This document shows, piece after piece, positions 20,561 to 33,300 of a stretch of 64,000 nucleotides of DNA. Each line of letters starts with the position of its first letter. Position 1 is the first letter of the stretch. The DNA is taken from assembly GCA_036877525.1 (NCBI GenBank), contig JAZGTH010000035.1, forward strand, positions 3,090,501 to 3,154,500. Direction: 5' to 3'. Source of the stretch: Chromobotia macracanthus (Eukaryota > Chordata > Actinopteri > Cypriniformes > Botiidae). The translations under genes and the position numbers were made by a program. Below the pieces are notes generated by a model. The model was not told the origin of the DNA and did no database searches. It was given only the letters and a program-made list of their open reading frames with translations.

Positions 20561-21059
20561 ATCAGTTTTTAATGTTTTGTTACCATTTTCACTTACAACA
20601 GCTGATCATCAAACATTACATCTTTTAGAAGAGTTCATTGCGATTCTGTGAACATGAGCAGATGGTGCAAAAGTAGCAGGAATTCAGTGTTGTAATCTTT
20701 AATCTTTAAAAGGAACAGCACACAAACAGCACAGTTTTATGTTACTATTTAAAGAGACCTGTTATTTGGTTTATAATGCAATGGCATCAAAAATCAAAGA
20801 AAATTTGATGTGCTTTGACAAATGGAAGTGTTCTTTGAATCAGTTTTTCAGATGAACATGCTGTGGAAACAGAAGCACATAGACAGGACATACTGGTTAC
20901 ATCATGACCATAGAATATTACACCAGATAATACATTTACATACTGTATTCTGTGATGTCGTAAAATAAAATCTTGTTGACCTCCTTTTGTTGCAGATGTT
21001 TTTTTTGAAAGAGTTATATTTCTATACATGACCCTAAGATTCAGGCAATACAAACCTGC

Positions 21060-21180
21060 ACCTGATGTGTGTGACATCTGTGTATATGGTACAGCAAAGC
21101 ATAAAACCTTTCGGGAATTGACCCCACAATCTTTGCGTTGCTAACACAATGCTCTACCAACTATTTGCTACAGGAACACT
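21060..21180 (-). mobile_element. tRNA-headed SINE, reverse orientation
   Basis: The - strand reads 'tcctgtagcaaatagttggtagagcattgtgttagcaacgcaaagattgtggggtcaattccc': an A-box-like 'gttggtagagc', an anticodon arm with loop 'ttagcaa' and a B-box-like 'gggtcaattcc'. It is the same head as the SINE at 45257 but more diverged. Confidence 0.7.
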
Positions 21181-21794
21181 GTTGGTTTATAAATATAAAG
21201 TTGACTGAACTGATGATAACTACAACATATTTGGACCATTTGAATAAATGGAAAGGCATCAGAAATACCTTGCATGCTCATACCTACTTAATTGACTAAA
21301 TTTTACATAATCTCAAAAGTACATTAACATGAATGACAGGTATCATTAAGCAAGACATGCTGTTCCATCTTGCATGGAGATGGCACTTAGAAAGATAAAA
21401 TTTATTTGTTGAAATGGCCCACATTAATCTTAAGACATGTATTACAGAACCTCCCATAAAATCCCATTACGATTAAATACAGTAAGGTTTATTTTAGATG
21501 GATGTTGATGTGTGTACTATAACAATCATATCTGATCAACGGAGATCAACTGACATTCTAGAAAAAACAAGAATATTAATTCTTCTGTGAATAGACAAAC
21601 TCAACTAGAGTGCAACAGCAGCTCAATCTTCAGACGGTTCCTATAAAAACTAGTATGACTAACACTTAAGAAAACAGCAAATGCCAAACAATATCATATC
21701 TAGCATTATATTCATAAACCTAGTTTACAAACAGTACTTACCTTTTTCAGTAGTAACGTATATACAACAATAAACAATGCAGTCTGATAATAGC

Positions 21795-21978
21795 AGGGGT
21801 ATTACCAGGGTACCTCAGTACTGAAGGGCAAATATCCTGCAGAGTTTAGCTCCAACTTACCTCAACACACCAGCCTGGAAGTTTCTAATCTGCCTAGTAA
21901 GACCTAATTTAGCTGTTTAGGGTTGGAGCTAAACTGTGCAGGACACTGACCCTCCAGGAGCAAGATTGCCCCTGTTGC
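21795..21978. mobile_element. Short MITE with inverted ends
   Basis: The ends 'caggggtattaccagggtac' and the inverse of 'ctccaggagcaagattgcccctg' pair partly. Sub-terminal 'tcctgcagagtttagctccaac' pairs with 'gttggagctaaactgtgcagga'. A familiar noncoding palindromic repeat of fish genomes. Confidence 0.75.
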
Positions 21979-22119
21979 ATTTATATTTGATCATCTCTTT
22001 ATAAATGCCTTTTCTCAGGAACACTCATGGGAACAGTGGGACGTGGCATTTTTTTTGTGAGATTCACAAGAAATTGGGCCATATTTCAAGAATTTAAAGA
22101 AATAAAATTTTGCAAAAAT

Positions 22120-22235
22120 ATAGCTGCAAGCAGTAATTATGGGGTCATGCCCCTCAATGGCACCAGGGGAAATATTTGTGAACATCTGTGAATTTTTGAA
22201 AACCAGTAGGTGGCGCTGTTAGTAACAAGTAACAG
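22120..22235 (+). repeat. Dispersed repeat, end fragment
   Basis: 'aaatatagctgcaagcagtaattatggggtcatgcccctcaatggcacc' and 'ggtggcgctgtt' match the end of the dispersed family; the same opening is seen at 50066-50100. Confidence 0.55.
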
Positions 22236-22635
22236 CAAATTCATACAAATCAGAGGAATAATAAATAACCTCTAGGCAGTGGTGAATACCCACTGCACCA
22301 CAAAGCGTAGTTTCACAATGCAGCATGAGTTCCTTTGAAAAGGAATGGCCCCTTACTTGTCTCCCTAATTTTTAATTTACATAAACAACTTCAATGCAAA
22401 AAACCCCAAACAAAACAGCATTAAATTACAGAAACAAAAATGTTTATTAATTCAGAGTTCATGTAACGTGTAATGACACGTACGTGTTTGCTTTAACACA
22501 GCATAAGTGTTGACCAGTGCAGTAAAGCATAAACCATATGCTTATTATTCTCTGCTTTGACAACATCTTAACAGGTACCAATATAGTGTTCAAGTTAGTG
22601 TACAAACTAACATTACTAATTTATCATAATCATTA

Positions 22636-22641
22636 TTTATT
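22636..22641 (-). terminator. Candidate pkp4 polyadenylation signal
   Basis: 'tttatt' on the + strand gives AATAAA on the - strand, 319 nt after the pkp4 stop codon. It would imply a short 3' UTR; a longer one cannot be excluded. Confidence 0.35.
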
Positions 22642-22959
22642 GTTTTCTGGCAGAATTTTGTTCATGTATGTATTTTCCTCTCTATAATTATCTGCTATAA
22701 CCCATCAGCATAGCACTCATAGCTATTTTCAAAAATAAAATCATCTACACTGAGCTCCACTCTATACAACACATCTCTCCACCCCTCCACACACAGTCCA
22801 CAATTCGTTTCTGTTCCAATTAAACACAAACATTCTTTCCCATTTTTAATTCGACATTCCCAAACAAGTTTTTTGTTTTCTTGCATCTATTATTGCCATT
22901 TCAAAAAAACAAACTGTTCCAATGTCTTTTAAAGATGCTGCAGTCCAAAGGTGGCATCT

Positions 22960-23196
22960 TTATACCCATGAATCCGGGGAACCTGGGTAATGTTCAGCCT
23001 GGTACAAGGGTCTCCTGACAGATGAGTACAAGTCCACATAGTTGCTTGTGTTTTTTAAGTTGTGTGGCTGGCTGTAATCAGTGGGAGAATAGTGCTTCTC
23101 ATCCAGGTATAAATTCTCAAATCTGTGTGACTGCAGGCATGCCAGATAGGTGTCACAGTTTTTGTGGCCGGCTTCATCTGTGTAATACTTGTGCTG
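22960..23196 (-). CDS. pkp4: pkp4 coding exon 21: C-terminus and stop
   Basis: Acceptor 'tgtgtgcgag|cag' (or three bases later, after 'gagcag'). Encodes 'QHKYYTDEAGHKNCDTYL', 'FENLYLDEKHYSPTDYSQPH' and 'NYVDLYSSVRRPLYQAEHYP', ending 'GSPDSWV' and a stop codon. 'DSWV' is a class I PDZ ligand as in mammalian PKP4. Confidence 0.96.
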   Translation of the reverse strand, partial: QHKYYTDEAGHKNCDTYLACLQSHRFENLYLDEKHYSPTDYSQPHNLKNTSNYVDLYSSVRRPLYQAEHYPGSPDSWV

Positions 23197-24307
23197 CTCG
23201 CACACAGAAATAAAGTGACACTGTCATAACATGTTTGACATTTTATTTGCAAATGGATGTTTCTCCTATTTTCAGCTTAAAATATTTTTATAATGCTAAC
23301 CAGCTGCCTTCTACTAAATAAACAGAACCACTTGCAACTTAACTAAGAAAGTTAACAATAATAATCATCAATTAAACACCACATTCTTATTTTTATAATG
23401 CAAAAGAATAACGATTTAGCACATTACGGTACGGTAATGTTTTAATTGGATTTTTAATGTACAGTAATACAGTAAAAATTACTTTTGGGGTAAAATGTGA
23501 CCTGGACTTGTGACACTGAAATTGCACTTTCACAGTATTTTGTATACATATTTAAGTCAAATAAATGTGAATTGAATTAAAGTAGGTGTTTTAATAATCA
23601 AAGTTCCTAAATTATCCCCCATGCATCGTCTTGAAGGATGTCACTTTAGAATTATAGGTATAATATTGCTATGTTGTGATAAAAATATTAATAATAATAA
23701 AAATGCAATTAAAACTTTCTGACCTGAACAAATCTTACCTGACTTCGTCTTGAGCCCTCTCTGCTTGGGGAAGTGTATGGTCCCATGCAAAACTGAGCTT
23801 GTTTTGCAGAACCTTGAAAAATCAACAGTAAGATTGGTGACTTCATGTACTGTAGCACCTTAAACTTTAGCAAACAGTCTTCTGTTTAAAGAACTACAAG
23901 TGTGGGGATTGGATTAAAATGAGACTACAGTAGGATTTTAACAGTTACTATTTATTTAGTTATCAGTTGTAGTTAACAGTTCCCAGATGCATAACAGGAG
24001 GTTTCTTACCTGAATGTGTGTTTTTATTGATACTATTTTCTGCTTGGTAATTATAAAATTGCATAGTAGATTGGGTCTTTTGATTACTGGAGTGTCGTTC
24101 TTTGATGCCCAGCATGGCAGGAGATGATGTGGTGCTGCCCGCTACAGAAAAACATATGGGAATCCAAATTCACTTCTCTCATTTCTACAGGTAATTACAC
24201 ATTAACAAAGTCAAAGTACATTTATGAAGTGAAAGTGAAATTTGTCAGATATGGTAACCCATATGGTAATGTGACCCTACATTTAACCCATCACTGGTGA
24301 GGAGTAC

Positions 24308-24399
<92 letters not shown>

Positions 24400-27300
24400 A
24401 AACGTTTCCTTTTATGCATCCTTTTATTTGAATCGTCAACATTTTATTATCTATCAACCGTGTTTTCCTTATTATTGAACACGTTTTTTACTCATGCCTG
24501 TAATGTACATGTTGAGTTTGTTGAGGTATGACTCTAACCTGTGTGATGCACAGGTGATGCTGTCGTTGATGGCAGTGTTGGCTGTGACTTGAAGCGCTCC
24601 CGCTCCAAAGTCGTTATGGGAGTCAGGAAGTGATTCTGATTCCAGCCGTCCTGCACAAATGGATGAAGAAATAACACTGAGACTAATGTGGATCAGATAT
24701 GTAATGTCATTGCATTGCCTTGATTTGCTGCTTACCTTCTTATAGATGGTGCGGAGATCTCTGTACTGCCACAGCCCATTCAGCACCTGGGCAGCTGCCT
24801 TCACCACCTTCATAGAGTATCTGCTGCTAACCCACATGGAAAGCATTTATTTTATCATGTGGTCTTCTCCATTAGTTCAGACAGACGATTAAGAGAGTGT
24901 TTGACATAAGTGTCAAATACTGAAAGTATGCTAAGGTTTATATACATTATATTTATGAAGATATTCACCTCTCTCCTCTGCCCTTGGTGATATTGACAAG
25001 TTTCTCAATTCCACCAGTGTCTGCCAGGGCTTTGGCATTCTCCATGTTTCTGCTGGTGACCTCGTGCAGTGTGCAGCAAATGGCCGCCACTGTATCATCG
25101 GACAGAAATGTGGTATTTCCCCCTGGCAGCCTGTTCACTAGGTCCCGCATAGCATATTTACCTGAAATTCAACTCACATTCAATCACCACTGGTTTTGCA
25201 CCTTTTTAAATGGGAAAACTCATAGAATTTTATGTTTTCATACAGTCAAGGGTTTTAAATGAATAACAATGAACAGAATTTTAGAATTTGTGTTGCTCTC
25301 ACCAATCAGTTCTTTATTCCTCACATCCAGGGCCATGTTTCTAAGGGCAGTGGCAATAGAACACACCACTCTGTCATTGTCCATGCGCAGTAACTCGACC
25401 AGTATGGGCAAACCTTTCTCCTTACGCACTGCTGCACGTATATATGCTGCAAACTGCAGACGGACATGCACCACAGATTAAATATTAACGCTCAATATCA
25501 AAACATTGTCTTAATTCTGTGTCTGTTGTAAGCAGAAAATTTAATTGCATTATACATTACAACCCCTTACATAATAAAATTTAGTGCTATGTATTAGACC
25601 TGCAATTTCATTAAAAAATGAAAAAGTTAGCCTTTAGGTACACATCGGAAGGCTGGAACTCTTTTTCATGTTAGACTGTAACAACTGGTAGTATTTGAGT
25701 TGTGGGGAACAATCTCCTACCTTCCAGTTTCCAGCAGAGAGGTTCTGGAGTGACCCGGCAGAGCCCTCAAGCGTTGCTGGGTTCGAGCTTTCGGCTAACA
25801 GGTTGAGATAGGGCTTCACGACAGATGGATGCCATAGCATTTCAGCACCTTTAGGAGACTTTGTGAAACCAGGAATGGGTCCGACACCATCCCACTGACA
25901 TGAATTACACACACACAAAGTTCTTTGGTTAAACATGCACCGATTTACAGATAACAGAGCTCAGTTAAATCATGTTTTTGCCAGGTGTCACAACTTCAGG
26001 TGGTTCCAGAGTGAAGCTCTAAAGGATTTTCAAAATCAGCTTGCCAACCTATGTGTGGTCAACAAACTGACCCGATACATATGATCACATTTTACCTAAT
26101 ACATACAATCTCTAATATATAATAACTAATTATAAATTCTTCTAATTACTTACAAAGTCTTGATTGTTCTAGCTCCCCACTACATATGGATGTTCAACAC
26201 ATTATAATCTTTATAATAGTCTACAAAATTATGGCCTGTTAATAAGACCCAAAATCCATAAAGTATATCCTTTTTCTACCCGACCCTTAAGCTCTGGAAT
26301 AGCCTCCCTAGGACCAACAAATACATACCGCAACCTGTGCAAAGTGACCATCTCAAAATTTAACATGTCTGCATGTTCCTCTAGTCTTCCTCACTGGACC
26401 TCACAAAGGATGAACTACCAACATGGTACTACATTTTTACGTGTCAGTAAACCCAGGGCCAACCTCATATCATTAATTGTTACTGTTCAATAATCTTACT
26501 GTTACTGTTCAAATAATCCACAAACAAAGTCACTGGCATTAACAGTTTAATCTTACCTGCTCCTTCTGTAAACTCTTTTTCCTCCTCTTCCTCCCCCAGC
26601 AGTTGTATTCTGCCTCTTTACTGGGAGGCTCTGACCCCAATAACCCATCTATTTCCTGATTGGCCATGAGTTGTGAGGGTGGCACTTCTAGCTCTAGCCG
26701 GTAGGAAAGATTCCTTAGAGTACATATACAGTTCTCCACAATCTGCGTCAGAGACAGCAACAACATATTCAGTGGCTGAATGTGTGTGTGTCTATCAGAG
26801 TGTGTATATTTGTGTGCTTGTGTGTGTACCTTGCTGTCAAAATCAGAGGTGCTGACACACGCTTTGATGACATACAGTAGAGAGTCCACAAGACCCTCGC
26901 AGCAGCGCATTCGTTTCCTGGCCTCCTCTCCAGCTGAACTCAAGTTCCTATAGCAACACAAGATCATTGCACACTTGCACACAAAAATTTAGTTTTGTTA
27001 AATTTTAATTTAAATTTTAGTTTTAGCATTATGAAGAAATTTAGTTTTGATTCAATTTAGAAGTCTAGTTTTTAATTCCATAAAGCAATTGGTGTAACAA
27101 ACAGTATGTATTTAGGAAACTAAATACATTATTTACATAATAATTTATTTATTTTATATAATATATTATATAATAATATATTTATTATTTATTATTATTT
27201 AAATATAATAATAATTTACATAATCTTTATCCCATAAGTGACCTTAAAAGTGTATGGCCACAATTTACAAATTGTCAGGGATTTGGCTGGAAATCTTGTC

Positions 27301-30300
27301 AGACAATATGAACAGAAACTGCAACTTTGATATTTAACAGAAACTTTGAAAGAAAGTCATATACATGTGAAATCCTGATCCAGCATTACTGGGTCAGCCA
27401 GATGTTCAGCCTTTTTGTTAGGGTTTTTTTTATGAAAGACCCTACTATGGTATGGCCAGAGGCTCAAATCCCCTCACATTTAAATTTTTCTTCTTGACTG
27501 GAGGTTAATTAGCACTAATTAAGTTTTAAGTAAAAATATTAGTCTCAAATTTTTTTATTTAAGTTAGTTTTACTTCAACAGCACCAAGCAAGCAGCAAAA
27601 CATCTGCTTAAGGGGCTGCCAAGTGTATTTTTAATAGGGGGTCCTGGGTCCCCCATTTCCCCCTCAGTTCTAGCACTGCCCAAAGGGATCTTTTCTAGGG
27701 AAAGAGGAAGTGTAACTACACATGTAGGACAGACACTGTGGATTTACAGCCAAAAGAAATCTGAATTTCAAAACACAAATTGTCTTTACTGTAGCCAATT
27801 TGTAATTTGCAAAAGCTAATTTAAAATATACATTTTAGGTTTTTGGCCCAGTGTGTCCAGAATTTTCATTTTTCAAGAATTTTACCAAGAATTGCCATTC
27901 TTGGTAAATACCATAAATGGTATTTTACCATTTGAAAAATTAACTACACTTTTTTGACTATGTGCTGTTACCTGAGACAGCCGGTGGTGTTGCGGAGTAC
28001 AAGAGAAGAGTGGAACTTCAGTTTGGGCTCATCGTGGAAGTCAGTGCTATCCCAACCCGAGTGAGGGATAATTACAGTGTTGGTCATAGTGCTTAAGGCA
28101 TCACGAATGATTGCCATCTTTATGGATTCACATGACGACAGATTCCACAACACACCTACACATACAGAAATCAGTTCACATTTATAGTTCATGGGGACAC
28201 AACCAACAAGTTTTATTAGTCTATGGATTTCTTCCCTGTAAGGCATTCTGCCTTCTACATCCAGTTCACTGGGTTCAGCACTAACTTAGACTCTCTATAA
28301 TCTATAATGTGGTAATGAAACATGCATGTGTCCATGGACCTGCTTTGGTCAATTGGTCATTTCTTCTAGTTTTATTTTTTACCCAGGTTTGCTTTCAGGG
28401 GCGAAGCCTACCGGTATCAAGTACTTCCTTTCGGCCTTGCTCTATCGCCCTGCACCTTTACAAAGTGCATGGATGCAGCCCTGGCTCCATTGAGATTCCA
28501 GGGCATCCGCATTATGAACTACATAGATGACTGGCTGGTCATGGCCAGCCTAGAGTTAGCTACACAGCATTGAGATGCTGTGTTAGCTCATATGAGGTGC
28601 TTAAGGCTGAGACTCAACCCCAAGAAGAATATGCTTTCTCTAGTTCAGAGAACTACTTTTTTGGGGGTAATTTGGGATTCCACTACAATGCGGGCACAAT
28701 TGTCTCCTGCATGTGTGGAGTCCATCTTTACTGATGTGGGCAGCGTTCAGCTAGGCTGCCGTTTGACAGTCCTCCAAATTCAGAAACTGTTAGGTCTCAT
28801 GGCTGCAGCAACCAATGTGATTCCGTTGGGTCTGCTGCACATTACCACTAAGGGTGGTAAGGGATACGCATCGACGCGGCTTTGTACCCTTTCTATGTGG
28901 CTCAGACCCCGGTTTCTTACCTTGAGTCCTACTCTAAGAGCATTATGCCATCGCAGGGTTCTTACGACGGACACCTCTCTCACAGGGTGGGGTGCAGTTC
29001 CCGATGGCCGCCCAGGACCCTCATCTCTCCTGGCACATAAACTGTCTGGAAATTAGGGTGGTATTTTTTGGCACTGAAACACTTCCTTCCACATCTCAAG
29101 GGCCAACACGTCCTAGTCTGTACAGACAACACCACAGTGGTCTCATACCTGAAACACCAAGGAGGACTTCGTTCACACCCCCTGTTCAGGCTGGCACAGC
29201 AGATCCTTCTTTGGGCAGAGACCAGGCTATCCCAGGGCATGCAAATCTGGGAGCAGATATCCTGTTGAGGCAAGGGCTGAGGCATGGGGAATGGAGGCTC
29301 CATCCACAAGTGGTGGAGTCCATTTGGGAGAGATATGGAACAGAGGAGGTGGATTTGTTCACCTTTGAGGAGTCAACACACTGTCCTCTCTGTTTCAGCC
29401 TTACTCATCCAGCTCCCTTGGGGCTGGATGCCATGGTGCAGACGAGGCCCAGACTTACGTCGGTATACATTTCTCCCAATAGCCTTGCTCCCGGGAGTCC
29501 TAGGCAGAGTCCGTCAGGACAGAGTTTGTCTGCTTGTAGTAGCACCGTTCTGGCTGACCCGGGTCTGGTTTTCAGACATAATGTCTCTTCTGGACAGGAC
29601 TCCATGGGAGCTCTCAGTCCGGAGGGACCTCCTATCCCAGACTCGGGGGTCAATCTTTCACCCCTGGCCACAGATCTGGAAACTGTGGGTCTGGCCTCAG
29701 TTTCAACTGAGGTTGTAGAGACCATTCTGAGTTCCAGAGCCCCATCCACTAGGAGACTGTGTGCCCTGAAGTGGCAGCTCTTTGTGTTGTGGTGTGGGTG
29801 GCACCACGTTGACCTGGTTCACTGCCCTGTTGAACCAACCAGTGCTGGAGTTCCTTCAAGAGTGCCTCTCTGCGGGGTTGGCTCCCGTCACCCTAAAGGT
29901 CTATGCGGCCGCAGTGTCTGCTAGCCACGAACCTGTCGATGGAGCCTCAACTGGGAGACACCCTTTGGTGTCTCGTTTACTGTGTGGTGCCAGACAGCTG
30001 AGGCCTTTCTGTCACATGTGTGTCTCTTCTTGGGATCCTACCATTGTTCTCAGGAAGTCTGCTGCAGCTGGTCACCCAGTGGTACTCCAAGCCTTCTGTC
30101 CTTCGCTGTTTGCTTTGCCGGAGCAGGAGAGGCTTTATTTGTTGTGTCCAGTCAGAGCCTTGAGGATTTATGTCCACTGCTCTGGCCAGTGGCATTAAAA
30201 CATCTCAGCTCTTAGTCTGCTTTGGTGGCTGCAAACGAGGTAATGCACTTATCTCACTGGATTACAGATGCTATTACCCTGGCCTATGAGGCCTGTGACC

Positions 30301-33300
30301 TTGTGTCACCTTTGGGCATTAGAGTTCATTCAACCAGGGGTGTAGAATCATCAAAGGCTCTGTCTAGGGGAGCATCCCTAAGTGATGTTTGTGCTGCGGC
30401 AGGCTGGTCCTTTCCGTGCACATTTATTAAATTTTATAGTTTAGACTTGAACTCAACTCCAGGCGCTCAGGTCCTCTTGGTTTGACAAGTCTAAATCTGC
30501 TCCTATGCTCTGTGCCAATGTTTCACAGCATTTGGGGCAGGCCTTCCCTTACTGTGGCATAGTGGGTATTACTTCCCCATAGCATCAAGCTAACGCAGCT
30601 TCAAGTTCCCTTGAAAGGGAACGTCGTGAGTTACGTATTTAACCCTGTTCCAAAAGATGTGGAACGAGAAGCTGTATCGCTTTGCCACATCTCGGTCTTG
30701 CTATGACAACACTATTTAAGATATCAACAATTTGTTGACAGTTTAGCATTTTCAATATCGCTTCTCTTCAATATCTATCTAAGTATGAAGCGACTTCGGT
30801 TAATTTGGATGCTTGGGTCATCCACAGAGAGATCTGATCGTACAATCATCAAGTCTGTCTGTGAATAAATTATGAACCAACAGAAAAAACTGAGACAGAC
30901 TAAATCCAGTGGCAGCGTCTCCAAGACACTTGAAGAAACCTGCCTGCAAGGCAGGCATAACTCCTACTAACACTACAACAAAAGATAAATAACTTGCTTA
31001 AAACCATTTTTGGGTGTGGAAATAATGTGGAAAACATACCGACTGACCCAAGCATCACTCTTTTAAATTATGTTTTAAGTGACATACTTCTTTCTGCCAG
31101 TTGGTGGCGCTATGATTGTGACTCACAATAGCCACCTCTATGTTATCTGTCTTTAGGACCAAACATACAGCTTAAATGCCATTTGTTTTTGCAAACAATT
31201 TCAGTGCTCGGTCCCTAATAATTCCTAAATAAAGGAAAACAATAATGTTAATTGTATGATGTCGTTTCACACAATCAGACATCAACACTGTTACAACGTA
31301 GGGTAAACTAATTAGATCAAATTTGTGTTCCTATCCTGTGTTTACACAGCATCATACCGGTAATTTACTCGTAACTTTACAATTATTGTTACTGATAAAT
31401 TGCCAGAATCGACTTACTGGTATTTATGAAAAGGTCCCATTCTCTTTATGACAATTTACCAGTAATTTAGCATAAAAGACTGTGTCTAAAAGGGGATAGT
31501 CTGTGCATATCGCTGACCTACAGTCCACAGCAACACATTTTGCAAATTGAGTTTGTCAAGTTGTCGTAATGTCTTAAAGTCCCTAGTGGGGGGTTCCATT
31601 TTCTGTACAGCTTCTGTTGTTGACTTTCTGTGTACATTTGTGCATCATGTCTCAAGACTCTTATATTGTGTCAAGACTATATATATATATATATACATAC
31701 AACCCCAAATCAGAAAAAGTTGGGACAGTATGGAAAACACAAATAAAAAAAGTAGTGATTTCTAAATTTACTTTGACTTGTATTTCATTGCAGACAATAC
31801 AACAGCACATTATTTAATGTGTTCCTCGTGATTTTTATTGTTTTTTCTTCAAAAAAAAACAAAATTCCTATTTTGGTTCTTGCAACACATTTCAAAAAAA
31901 GTTGGAACAGTAAAGCATTTACCACTTTGTAATGTTGCCATTCCTTTTCACAACACTTAAAAGACGTTTAGGGACCAAAAGACACCAAGTTAAGAAGTGT
32001 TTCAGGTGTAATTTTGTCCCATTCTTGCTGCAAACAAGTCTTAAGGTGGGCAACAGTACAGGGTTTTCGTTGTCGCATTTTGCGCTTCAAAATGCACCAC
32101 ACATTCTCTGTTGGAGACAGGTCGGGACTGCAGGCACGGCAGTCAAATACCTGTATGCTCTTCCTCCGCAGCAAGGACTTTGTAATGTGTGCAGAATGTG
32201 GTTTTGCATTATCTTGTTGAAATATGCATTGACGTCCCTGGAAAAGATGTCTTCTTGAAGGCAGCATATTGTGCTCCAAAATCTCTATGTACTTTTCAGC
32301 ATTAATGGTGCCATCACAGAAGTGCAAGTCACCTTTACCAAGGGCACTGACACAACCCCATACCATGACAGACCCTGGCTTTTGGACTTGTTGCTGGTAA
32401 CAGTCTGGATGATCCTTTTCTTCTTTGGTCCGGAGCACACGGCGTCCATTTCTCCCAAAAAATACCTGAAATACTGATTCATCTAACCACAGTACACGTT
32501 TCCACTGTGTGATGGTCCATCCCAGATGCCTCCGAGCCCAGAGAAGTCGACGGCACTTCTGGACACTGTTAACATAGGGCTTCCTTTGTCCTTTACGCAC
32601 TGAAATTCCTCCACATTCCTTGAATCTTTTAATTATGTTATGCACTGTTGAAGGTGAAATAAGCAAATGTCTTCCTATCTTTCTTTGAGGAACATTGTTT
32701 TTAAACATTTCAATAACTTTCTCATGTATTTTTTGGCAAACTGGCGATCCTCAGCCCATCTTTGCTCCTAAAAGACTAGACCTTTCTTGGATGCTGCTTT
32801 TGTACCAAATCATAATTACAATCACCTGTTGACATCACCTGTTTCAAAATAGGAAGTTTGGTTTTTTTGAAGAAAAAAACAATAAAAATCATGAGCAACA
32901 CATTAAATAATGTGCTGTTGTATTGTCTGCAATGAAATACAAGTCAAAGTAAATTTTGAAATCACTACTTTTTTATTTGTGTTTTCCATACTGTCCAAAC
33001 TTTTTCTGATTTGGGGTTGTATATATTCACACACATCTTATATTCTGCGTCTTCCAATTTAATTATTTTAAATATTTTTTTTATTATACAAGACTTGAGC
33101 TAAAAAAAAGCTCCGCAGCCAATCAGAGTTCTCACAACAAATGAGCTCCGCCAATTCAACATGTTGAATGTATGCATGTAAAGGCAGACTGTCTTACCTG
33201 TGACAAGCTCCCGTATTTCAGTGTCAACAGTCATTCTCAACAAACGAAGCAGTGCAGGAATTCCACCTGCATTTCTCACTGCAATCTTGTTGTTGTCCAT

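Larger units (their letters stand above)
28378..30650 (+). mobile_element. DIRS-type retrotransposon, second copy, 5'-truncated
   Basis: + strand, opposite to pkp4, inside pkp4 intron 10. Order: reverse transcriptase from the palm onward (28390-28830), RNase H (28970-29270), tyrosine recombinase (29700-30480), then a DIRS-like end with 'agttcccttgaaagggaacgtcgtgagtta' near 30605-30632. The first half of RT and the left end are missing. Several frameshifts and stops. Confidence 0.85.

Noticed and set aside
24245..24457. Open frame on the - strand with a long Cys-Val run
   Set aside because: Pure translation of the CA microsatellite in a pkp4 intron.
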